From Kitasatospora atroaurantiaca (GTDB lineage: Bacteria > Actinomycetota > Actinomycetes > Streptomycetales > Streptomycetaceae): 64,000 bases of DNA. Positions 25,232 to 32,632 of the stretch are shown piece by piece (the first letter of the stretch is position 1; each line of letters begins with the position of its first letter). Below the pieces are notes generated by a model, which saw only the letters and a program-made list of their open reading frames with translations, was not told the origin of the DNA and did not search any database. Location of the stretch: NCBI RefSeq assembly GCF_007828955.1, contig NZ_VIVR01000001.1, positions 1,674,001 to 1,738,000 of the forward strand. The letters are read 5' to 3'. The position numbers were made by a program, and so were the translations under genes.

Positions 25232-27996
25232 GCGGAGCCTCCGATCAGCGACAGGAACGCGTCCTCCAGGCGGCGGTGCGGCCCGGCACTCTCGACGGGG
25301 ACGCCGAGTCTGACCAGCTCGGCGACCAGCTGACTGGCCGCCATGCCGTCCAGCCGCACCAGCAGCCCCCGCTCGACCACCTCCACCGAGCCGACACCCG
25401 CCAGCCCGGCCGCCTTCTCGGCGGCCACCGCGCGCTCGTCCGGGCCGTAGCCGGCCGGCGTACCGACCAGCAGCAGCTCGCCACCACCGACGATTTCGGC
25501 GACGGCGCCCGCGCTGACCAGACGGCCGTGGTCCATCACCACCAGATGGGTGCAGCTCTGCTCGACCTCGGAGAGCAGGTGGCTGGAGACGATGACGGTA
25601 CGTCCGGCGGCGGCGTAACGGATCATCACCTCGCGCATCTCGCGGATCTGCGGCGGGTCGAGCCCGTTGGTGGGCTCGTCGAGGATCAGCAGGTCGGGGA
25701 GGCCGAGCATGGCCTGGGCGATGGCCAGGCGCTGGCGCATGCCCTGGGAGTAGGTACGCACGGCGCGGTCCAGCGCCTCGCCGAGGTCGGCGATGGCGAG
25801 CGCCTGGTCGAAGTGGGCGTCCGCGACGGGACGGCCGGTGGCCTGCCAGTACAGGTGCAGGTTGGCCCGGCCGGTGAGGTGCGGCAGGAAGCCCGCGCCC
25901 TCGACGAAGGAGCCGACCCGGGAGAGCACCGGCGCCCCCGAGCGCACGGCATGCCCGAAGATCCGGATCTCCCCGGCGTCCGGCCGGATCAGACCCATCA
26001 GCATCCGGAGTGTGGTGGTCTTGCCCGCGCCGTTGGGGCCCAGCAGGCCGAGCACCTGGCCCTGCTCGACCCGGAAGGTGAGGTCCTGGACGGCGTACCG
26101 GTCGCTGGCAACGTGGTAGCGCTTGCTCAGACCGGTGATCTGCAGCGGGACCTCGGCCAGCGCCGGGTCGGGGGTGTGCCGCTGCCGCCGCTGCCGGAGC
26201 AGACCGCGCCGGCCCAGCAGCAGGACGGCGGCGACGCCGATGGCGAGCAGCGGGAGCAGCCAGGTGCGGGCGGGCAGCGGCGCCGCCTCGGTGACCAGCC
26301 CGGCCACGGTCGGCGCGGTCAGCGGGCTGCTCACCGCGACCCGGTAGGTGGCGGGCTGGGCGGGCGAGGCGTACGCCAGGTCGGTGGCGGCCAGCACCAG
26401 GCGCAGCCGGTGTCCGGCCGGGAAGGAGTGGTCGACGGCGGGCAGCGCGAGCTCGACCGTACGGCCGCCGGGCGCGTCGGCCCCGGTGACCCGCAGCGGC
26501 GCGACCAGCTGCTGGGGCAGCGTCTGCCTGCCGTCCGGGCCGAGGTCGTAGAGCTTGGCGAAGAGCACGGCGTCCGGGCGGTCGGCTTGGACCTTGACCG
26601 AGACCGCGGGCGCGCCGGTGAGGTGGAGCGTGGAGTCCAGCGGCTCGGAGTCGAAGCTCGCGTACTGGCCCGGGAAGTCGAGCGAGACGCCGCCGCCGAT
26701 CGCGGCGAACTGGGCGAGGGCGCCGATGCCGGGGAGGGTGGAGATGTTCGGCGGGGCGCCGCCCGGCGGGTTGGCGATGCGCTGCTCACGGCCGGTCAGC
26801 TCGAAGGTACGGGAGCCGGTGCCCGCCAGGCCGGGGTAGCTGTCGGCGCTCGCGCCGCGCAGCACGGCCTGGAAGCCGGTGGAGTCCACGCCACCGGTCC
26901 GGGTGACCCGGAAGGCGGGGCCCGTGCCGCTGCCCGTTCCCTTGAGATAGTGGTCGAACCAGCCCGTGATCCGGGTGTCGACGCGAGCGCTGGTCTCGGT
27001 GCCGCCGTCGTGGCCGCCCGCGAACCAGTCGACGCCGACGGGGGCGCCGTTGGCGGCCACGGCCTTGGCGATCGCGTCGCCCTGGTCGAGCGGGAAGAGC
27101 GAGTCCTGCTGCCCCTGAACGACGAGGGTCGGCACCTTGAGCCTGGCTGCCACGGAGGACGGGCTGGAGCGCTCCAGCACCGCGACGGCCTCGGCGTCGG
27201 CATGGCCGGCGGTGGCGACGCGGTTGTACATCGCGCAGAGCTCGTCCAGGAAGCGGCCGCACCCGACCTGGCCGTCGGGCGGCTGCGGGCCCCTCGGGGG
27301 GCCGGTCAGGTCGCCGGCCGACCCGGTGGTGAAGAAGATCCCGGCCCAGAGCTTCTTGAACACCCCGTCGGCCGCACCGCTCCCCCGCACGCCCTGCGGG
27401 AAGAGCGCGTCGGCCAGGTTCCACCAGGTGATCTGGCTGGCCACGGCGTCGATCCGGGAGTCGTACGCGGCGCCGAGCAGCGCGGCCCCGCCGCCGTACG
27501 AGGCGCCGGTGATCCCGACCTTCGGGTCGCCGGGGGCGTCGAGCTGGACCTCGGGCCGCTTGGCCAGCCAGTCGACCAGGTGCTTGACGTCCTCGATCTC
27601 GCGGTCGGGCGCATCCAGCCCGATCTTGCCGGTGGAGTGCCCGAAGCCGCGCGCCGACCAGGTCAGCACCGCGTAGCCGGAGCGGGCGAGCTGCTGGGCG
27701 CGCTCGCGCTCACCGTCCTTGCTGCCGCCGAAGCCGTGTGCGAGCAGGATCGCGGGGCGGGCGCCGGTGCCCGTGGTGAAGAAGGAGGTGTCCAGGCTGA
27801 CCTTCCGGGCGCTGCCCGGGGTCTCCGGCATCTCGAGGAAACGATCCTCCTGATGCACCGCCGCCCGATCGTCGCCGGAGGCCACCGCGACCGTCCCGGC
27901 CGCCCCGGCCAGCAGCACCGCCGCCACCGAGCCCGCCAGCACCTTCCGGGTCGTCAGACCTCGGCGCCAGCGGCGCCATGCCCCACCGAAGCTCAT
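25228..27996 (-). CDS. Membrane-tethered alpha/beta hydrolase fused to an ABC ATPase
   Basis: A 922-residue two-enzyme protein. Residues 20-40 form a signal anchor. An X-Pro-dipeptidase/CocE-like alpha/beta hydrolase follows, with nucleophile Ser166 in GITGASYGGG, a later QQDSLFPLD Asp and WFAGGHDGG His, then a jelly-roll domain of the CocE C-terminal type (about 400-560). A second membrane segment is near 575-597 (WLLPLLAIGVAAVLLL). The last ~310 residues are a complete ABC ATPase: GPNGAGKTTT near 650, YSQGMRQRLAIAQ signature, LLILDEPTNGLDP Walker B. This predicts an extracytoplasmic hydrolase physically joined to a cytoplasmic ATPase. ATG 27996 is the start; the following permease gene is coupled. 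The frame is continuous, so it is not a sequencing merge of two genes. Confidence 0.9.
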   Translation of the reverse strand: MSFGGAWRRWRRGLTTRKVLAGSVAAVLLAGAAGTVAVASGDDRAAVHQEDRFLEMPETPGSARKVSLDTSFFTTGTGARPAILLAHGFGGSKDGERERAQQLARSGYAVLTWSARGFGHSTGKIGLDAPDREIEDVKHLVDWLAKRPEVQLDAPGDPKVGITGASYGGGAALLGAAYDSRIDAVASQITWWNLADALFPQGVRGSGAADGVFKKLWAGIFFTTGSAGDLTGPPRGPQPPDGQVGCGRFLDELCAMYNRVATAGHADAEAVAVLERSSPSSVAARLKVPTLVVQGQQDSLFPLDQGDAIAKAVAANGAPVGVDWFAGGHDGGTETSARVDTRITGWFDHYLKGTGSGTGPAFRVTRTGGVDSTGFQAVLRGASADSYPGLAGTGSRTFELTGREQRIANPPGGAPPNISTLPGIGALAQFAAIGGGVSLDFPGQYASFDSEPLDSTLHLTGAPAVSVKVQADRPDAVLFAKLYDLGPDGRQTLPQQLVAPLRVTGADAPGGRTVELALPAVDHSFPAGHRLRLVLAATDLAYASPAQPATYRVAVSSPLTAPTVAGLVTEAAPLPARTWLLPLLAIGVAAVLLLGRRGLLRQRRQRHTPDPALAEVPLQITGLSKRYHVASDRYAVQDLTFRVEQGQVLGLLGPNGAGKTTTLRMLMGLIRPDAGEIRIFGHAVRSGAPVLSRVGSFVEGAGFLPHLTGRANLHLYWQATGRPVADAHFDQALAIADLGEALDRAVRTYSQGMRQRLAIAQAMLGLPDLLILDEPTNGLDPPQIREMREVMIRYAAAGRTVIVSSHLLSEVEQSCTHLVVMDHGRLVSAGAVAEIVGGGELLLVGTPAGYGPDERAVAAEKAAGLAGVGSVEVVERGLLVRLDGMAASQLVAELVRLGVPVESAGPHRRLEDAFLSLIGGSA

Positions 27997-28195
27997 GGGT
28001 ACCGATCCTATCCGTTCTCGGAGTAGGAATCTTGTAAGAGACTCGGGCCGGCAGGCGGGCCAAGGATCAGGATCGGGTACCCAGGGGCCGCCATCCGCAG
28101 CCGGGAGACGGACCGCTGGACGCGCTGGGAAGGCTCGTACTGACGATCTGTGAAACAGGTGGACTGCCGTGGCGGGTATGGCCATAGTGATCCAC

Positions 28196-28570
28196 ATGGC
28201 TTCCCTTGTACGACACATCACCATCGACTGCGCCGACGCCTACGCGCTCGGCAGCTTCTGGGCCGAGGTGCTCGACTCCTCGGTGCACGAGGACGACAAG
28301 CCCGGCGACCCGGAGGCACTGGTCGCCACCCCGGGCGGAACGCTCCTCTTCGTCACGGTCCCCGAGCCCAAGACGAGCAAGAACCGGGTGCACCTCGACG
28401 TCCAGCCCCAGGACCGCACCCGCGACGAGGAGGTCGAACGCCTCCTGACCCTCGGCGCCACCCTGGTGGCCGACCACCGCCGCCCCGACGGCACCGGCTG
28501 GGCGACCATGGCCGACATCGAGGGCAACGAGTTCTGCGTCGAGCGCAGCGCCGCCGAGCGCACCGCCTGA
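28196..28570 (+). CDS. VOC (glyoxalase/bleomycin-resistance fold) protein
   Basis: A 124-residue protein: ASLVRHITIDCADAYALGSFWAEVL opening strand and helix, FVTVPEPKTSKNRVHLDVQPQD in the middle, and IEGNEFCVERS at the end, the standard layout of a single VOC domain. Candidate metal positions are the His near the N-terminus, the His of RVHLDV and the Glu of GNEFCV. ATG 28196 is preferred over 28169. Almost no leader is visible, with a CATAGT-like box about 10 bases upstream, so it might be leaderless. Substrate unknown. Confidence 0.85.
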   Translation: MASLVRHITIDCADAYALGSFWAEVLDSSVHEDDKPGDPEALVATPGGTLLFVTVPEPKTSKNRVHLDVQPQDRTRDEEVERLLTLGATLVADHRRPDGTGWATMADIEGNEFCVERSAAERTA

Positions 28571-28598
28571 TCCCGCTACCCGCGGCAGGCGTCGGCGG

Positions 28599-30236
28599 TC
28601 ACGGACAGCCGACGTCCTGCCGCGGGAGCCGATAGCTCGCCCCGATGCGGTAGACGCCGGGGCGGGGCACAGAGAGGCGCGTCCAGTCTCCGTCCGGCGC
28701 CAGACAGGCGCCGTCCACGCCGTCGACGCCGAGCCAGGGCGACCAGGAGATACGGACGGTGACGGAGCCTTGGACGGGAACGTCGAGGAGGATGTCCGCC
28801 GGTCCGGCCCGCTGCACGGTGGCCGGTGGATCGGCCAGCGGGACCGGATCGGTGACCTCGTACAGCTCCCAGTTGCCGTCCGTCCAGATGTGGCGCAGCC
28901 ACGGCTGCCCGTCGCGCACGAGGCGCGCCTCCTGCTCGGCGGCTCCGTCGGGAGCGCTGTCGGCCACGGCCACATACCGTACGGCCCAGTGCTGCAGCCA
29001 GGCGTGATAGCTCGGGGCGGTCAGCGTGGCCTCGTAGAAGAGGGCGCTGCGGTCGGCATCGACCTGACGGTTCCAGCCCCGTGCGAGATTGACGTACGGC
29101 GCCAGGATCGATGCTTCGCGGTGCGATCGGGTCGGCACGGCCTCGACGCGTACGCGGTCCGCGTGCAGCCGTTGCAGCTCGGCGATCACCGGGCCGCTCC
29201 GCGCCGCCCAGGACGGCACCGGCGCGGTCACGGCGAGGTCGCCGACCGGCTTCGCGAGCTGCCAGACCGCGACGACGGCGAACGCCGTGTACAGCGCCAC
29301 CGCCCTTCTGCCTCCCTGCTGCGCCGCCGCGGCCAGTAACAGCGTCCCGCCGAAGAGCAGGGCCAGGCGCTCCACGTTGCTGCCCAGCGGGGAGGGGACG
29401 GCCCAGGTGGCGGCCACCCCGGCCGCGTACACCCAGGCGCCGGCCCGGAGGATGCGCCACCGCCGAGGGGCGAGGACGGCCAGCGCGACGGCTGCGCCGG
29501 TCGGGACGAGCAGCGAGGTCGCATTCATCGGCTGTACCCCGGTGAACGGGAAGAGCAGCACCGACGCGAGGACCACCAGGGGCGGGCCGAGTCCCGTCGT
29601 GAGCGCCCGGCGGCGGTGCCCGGCCAGGAACAGACCGGCCGCGGCGACCTCCAGGAGCAGGCCCGCCACCGGGCTGGTGAGCGCGGCCAGGAACCCCAGC
29701 ACCGTCGCCGTGCAGGCCTGCCGGTTTCGCAGCGGAAGCCCGGGCCTGGGGGCCACCAGCGCCAGCGCGGCGAGCCCGAACAGCACGCCCACCGCGAAGG
29801 TCACCCGTCCACTCGCGACGTTGCACGACAGGGCCAGCGCTCCCCATGACGCAGGTACCGCCGGCCGCCGGATCCCCGAACGCACCAGCAGCCAGGCCAA
29901 CAACCCCGCCGAGGCGGCGCCCGCCACCACGGCGGCCGTCCGCACACCCACCGCAGCCATCAGGTACGGCGCGAGCACGCTGTACGACACGGGATGCACT
30001 CCCCCGTACCACGACAAGGCGTACGCAGCCTCGGGGTGATCCCTGGCGAACCGCATCCACGCGTACTGCGCCGCCAGGTCGCCGCCCCCGCTCGCCGCCC
30101 ACCACGCCCACGCGACGTTGAGCGCCAGGGCCAGCAGCACGGCCGCCGCCACGGTCCTCCCCGGCCCCCACGGCCGCCGGGCTTCACCATGGTGGCGTGC
30201 GGGCGTCACGACTGCCTCGGCGAGCAGTCCGGTCAC
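28599..30236 (-). CDS. Polytopic membrane protein, glycosyltransferase/6-pyruvoyl-type, function unknown
   Basis: A ~545-residue integral membrane protein. About ten hydrophobic segments fill residues 25-330, starting TVAAAVLLALALNVAWAWWA with a following loop that holds acidic residues (GGDLAAQYAWMRFARDHPEA). The C-terminal ~200 residues are extracytoplasmic (DADRSALFYEATLTAPSYHAW; WLRHIWTDGNWELYEV; ISWSPWLGVDGVDGACL). That design, an early acidic loop plus a C-terminal soluble domain, is seen in membrane glycosyltransferases of the GT-C class, but no catalytic site is proven. Homologues are sometimes mislabelled MFS transporters. GTG 30236 has GAAGGG at good spacing; GTG 30242 is too close to it. 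Confidence 0.75.
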   Translation of the reverse strand: MTGLLAEAVVTPARHHGEARRPWGPGRTVAAAVLLALALNVAWAWWAASGGGDLAAQYAWMRFARDHPEAAYALSWYGGVHPVSYSVLAPYLMAAVGVRTAAVVAGAASAGLLAWLLVRSGIRRPAVPASWGALALSCNVASGRVTFAVGVLFGLAALALVAPRPGLPLRNRQACTATVLGFLAALTSPVAGLLLEVAAAGLFLAGHRRRALTTGLGPPLVVLASVLLFPFTGVQPMNATSLLVPTGAAVALAVLAPRRWRILRAGAWVYAAGVAATWAVPSPLGSNVERLALLFGGTLLLAAAAQQGGRRAVALYTAFAVVAVWQLAKPVGDLAVTAPVPSWAARSGPVIAELQRLHADRVRVEAVPTRSHREASILAPYVNLARGWNRQVDADRSALFYEATLTAPSYHAWLQHWAVRYVAVADSAPDGAAEQEARLVRDGQPWLRHIWTDGNWELYEVTDPVPLADPPATVQRAGPADILLDVPVQGSVTVRISWSPWLGVDGVDGACLAPDGDWTRLSVPRPGVYRIGASYRLPRQDVGCP

Positions 30237-30242
30237 GGGCAC

Positions 30243-30670
30243 ATCCCTTCACCACCACCGGATGACGAGATACCGACCCGCGCTCCCCCAGCCGCCCCAG
30301 CCGCCCCACCCGGCGCGACCCGGCAGACCGTCACAGCGCCGGTCCGCCCGCCGGTCGACGGACGCACGGACGCAGCCCACTCACCGGTGCACCGAGCGCA
30401 CCCACCCCACGGGATCGGGTCACATTAGCCATGGCCCCCGACCCTAGGGGATTCTCCCGATCTTCCTCGGGACCATCACGCCGAACCGCCGACGAGCAAG
30501 CACGGGACGCTTCAGAAGAGATGACACGACGTCAGTGATCTGGCTGCCCCCGACTCTGCCGGTCCGTCTGCGTGGCGTGTTGACCTGGCCCGGCGGAGGT
30601 CAGAAGACTTGACCTCGTCGGTGGCCTCCGACATCCGCACTGGGCGACCACCTCATCACCGGGGGACGTA
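30243..30670. other. 428-bp intergenic region without a supported gene
   Basis: It separates divergent genes. No ORF has plausible coding bias. TTGACC boxes occur near 30582 and 30609 ahead of the hydrolase gene, but no convincing -10 partner is spaced from them. I see no repeat or structured RNA here. Confidence 0.5.
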
Positions 30671-31435
30671 GTGACAGGACAGGTTGTTCCGCACGAGGTT
30701 CAGGGCAGTGGATCCGAACGAGCCCTCCTGCTCCACAACTGGTTCGGCGACCGGTCCAGCTTCGACCCGATCCGCGAGCATCTGAACGGGGACACCTTCA
30801 GCTACGCGTTCCTGGACTGCCGCGGGTACGGCGAGGCGAAGGACGCCGACGGCGCTTTCACCATGGAGGAGGTCGCCGAGGACGCCCTCGCCGTGGCCGA
30901 CCACCTGGGCTGGCAGACCTTCTCGGTCATCGGCCACTCCATGGGCGGCAAGGCGGCTCAGCTGATGATGCTGGACGCCCCGTCGCGCGTCCGCTCCATC
31001 ATCGGCATCTCGCCGGTGCCCGCGTCCGGCTTCCCGCTCGACGAGGCGACCTGGGAGCTGTTCGCCGGAGCCGCGGACAATCCCGCCAACCGCAGGGCGA
31101 TCATCGACAACACCACCGGCGGGCAGCACGACGCCGCCTGGCTGGACGCCATGGTGAGCCGCTCGGTGGAGCGCTCCTCGGCAACAGCCTTCCGCGCCTA
31201 CCTCAACTCCTGGTCACGCGACGACTTCCACGAGCGTGTCAAGGACAACCCCACCCCGGTCCTCCTCGTCGCCGGCGCGAACGACCCGGCCCTGGGCCCC
31301 GAGGCCCTGCAGGCCACCTGGCTGCAGTGGTACCCCAACGCCCAGCTCGAAGTACTCCAGAACGCGGGCCACTACGCGCCGGAGGAAGACCCCGCGGCCC
31401 TCGCGGCAGCCGTCGAGCGGTACCTCGGCCGCTGA
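30671..31435 (+). CDS. Alpha/beta hydrolase
   Basis: A 254-residue alpha/beta hydrolase: oxyanion-type LLHNWFGDRSSFDPI, nucleophile elbow VIGHSMGGKAAQ (GHSMGG), acidic LLVAGANDPALGPE, and catalytic His in VLQNAGHYAPEED. It belongs to the haloperoxidase/lactonase-like subgroup by this motif set; substrate unknown. GTG 30671 follows GGGGGA at short spacing. Its 3' end faces, and slightly overlaps in open frame, the frameshifted remnant of the toxin locus. Confidence 0.9.
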   Translation: MTGQVVPHEVQGSGSERALLLHNWFGDRSSFDPIREHLNGDTFSYAFLDCRGYGEAKDADGAFTMEEVAEDALAVADHLGWQTFSVIGHSMGGKAAQLMMLDAPSRVRSIIGISPVPASGFPLDEATWELFAGAADNPANRRAIIDNTTGGQHDAAWLDAMVSRSVERSSATAFRAYLNSWSRDDFHERVKDNPTPVLLVAGANDPALGPEALQATWLQWYPNAQLEVLQNAGHYAPEEDPAALAAAVERYLGR

Positions 31436-31436
31436 A

Positions 31437-31772
31437 GCCCCAAGGAGCCGGCGCTCACACCTTCGAGGCTCGGCCGCTGTTCGACCCATCCCTCCCAGGC
31501 CGCGATCAGTGACGGGACGAAGAAGCGGTGCTCCCAGAAGCCGCTCTCGGCGGCCGGCCGGTCGAGGGCCGTCAGCCAGTGTTCGACATCGGCCTCCAGG
31601 TCGCCCGCGTCGTAGGGCCCGAGCAGCACGGGCGCGGACAGCGCGGCATGGTGCAACAGCGCGATCCGCAGGAACTGGACGGGCCGACTCGCGAAGCTGA
31701 GCACCCGGAGTTCTCCGGGCCACCGAGCGTGGTGCCGTCGAGCGCGGCGAGTGGCCTTGCGCCCTCCGGCAT
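31437..31772 (-). pseudogene. Frameshifted gene remnant downstream of Imm49
   Basis: ATG 31772 overlaps the Imm49 stop (TGATG) and reads MPEGARPLAALDGTTLGGPE, then runs out of coding bias. From about 31712 another frame takes over with strong third-position GC and a convincing protein, including RVLSFASRPVQFLRIALLHH, APVLLGPYDAGDLEADVEHW and ESGFWEHRFFVPSLIAAWEGW. Adding one base (or deleting two) at about 31713-31718 joins the two. The downstream frame stays open into the convergent hydrolase gene (to 31372), so the 3' end is also uncertain. I do not recognise the family; as a fifth cistron next to an immunity gene, a second immunity or accessory role is only inference. A sequencing error is the alternative explanation. 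Confidence 0.55.
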
Positions 31773-32632
31773 CAGGTGGCGAACTCGCCGACCCAGCTGC
31801 GCAGCAGCAGATGCTTGGGCAGGTACTCGGAGTCCAACTCGACCGGCATGCCGGCGTCGTACGCCAGGCAGGCCACGCCGAGCAGGGCGAGCGCGACGAA
31901 CCCGTCGCAGTCCGCGGCCCGCTCCTCGTCCGCGGTCCAGTACCGCCGGTGCAACTCAAGCCCCTCCGCCAGCGCCTCGTTGAACGCCTCGACGTCCCGC
32001 TGAACGAACTGGAAGAACGCTCCGATCGGCGGGTACAGGAGCTCCAGTACCAACTCCCGTCCGGCGATCACCGCCACATCGGGATCCGTCCCCTCGATGG
32101 CCTCCGCCAACTTCTCGCCCAGCTCCGGCCGCTCCGCCCAGAACGCCTGGAGCGCCTCCACCCAGGCATAGATGTACTCGTCGAACTCCGCCCCCGAAGC
32201 CCGCAGCGCATCCACCGACACCGCGCTCAGCATGTCCAGACGCCCGCGCTCCCGGCAGACCACGGCCAGCCAGAACGCGTTCAACCACGCCCCGGCATCA
32301 GTGAAGTGCTGCGGATCGGTCGTGGAAACCGACCGAACCTCGTCGCCGATCCGGCACTCCACCGAGTTCCCCTCGGCAGTCAGCGCGGCGAACACCGCAG
32401 ACGACGTCTGCATCGCCGTGACATAGGCCTCCCACGTCTCCAGCTCCTCGGCAACCGGATCCAGCAGACCGCGCTTCTCCGCCATGATCAGAGAAGTCGT
32501 GGCGGCACCGCTGAGTCGCCACGCACTGAGCTCATCGTCACTGAGCCGCTTCCCGAGGATCCGGACAAGGGACTCCACATCCCGCGCGGCATTGCCACTG
32601 TCGACGTCATGACGAGCCACCGTCTCCACCAT
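31772..32632 (-). CDS. Imm49-family immunity protein
   Basis: A 286-residue acidic helical protein. VARHDVDSGNAARD opens it. The stretch DAGAWLNAFWLAVVCRERGRLDML, SGAEFDEYIYAWVEALQAFW, YPPIGAFFQFVQRDVEAFNEALAEGL, HRRYWTADEERAADCDGFVALALLGVACLAYDAG and the ending EYLPKHLLLRSWVGEF matches the immunity 49 family of bacterial polymorphic-toxin systems. ATG 32632 has AGGGG upstream and lies inside the 3' end of the effector gene (26-bp overlap), so the two are translationally coupled as expected for a toxin and its antidote. Which domain of the effector it neutralises is not known; the last (REase-like) one is the likelier target. Confidence 0.85.
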   Translation of the reverse strand: MVETVARHDVDSGNAARDVESLVRILGKRLSDDELSAWRLSGAATTSLIMAEKRGLLDPVAEELETWEAYVTAMQTSSAVFAALTAEGNSVECRIGDEVRSVSTTDPQHFTDAGAWLNAFWLAVVCRERGRLDMLSAVSVDALRASGAEFDEYIYAWVEALQAFWAERPELGEKLAEAIEGTDPDVAVIAGRELVLELLYPPIGAFFQFVQRDVEAFNEALAEGLELHRRYWTADEERAADCDGFVALALLGVACLAYDAGMPVELDSEYLPKHLLLRSWVGEFAT

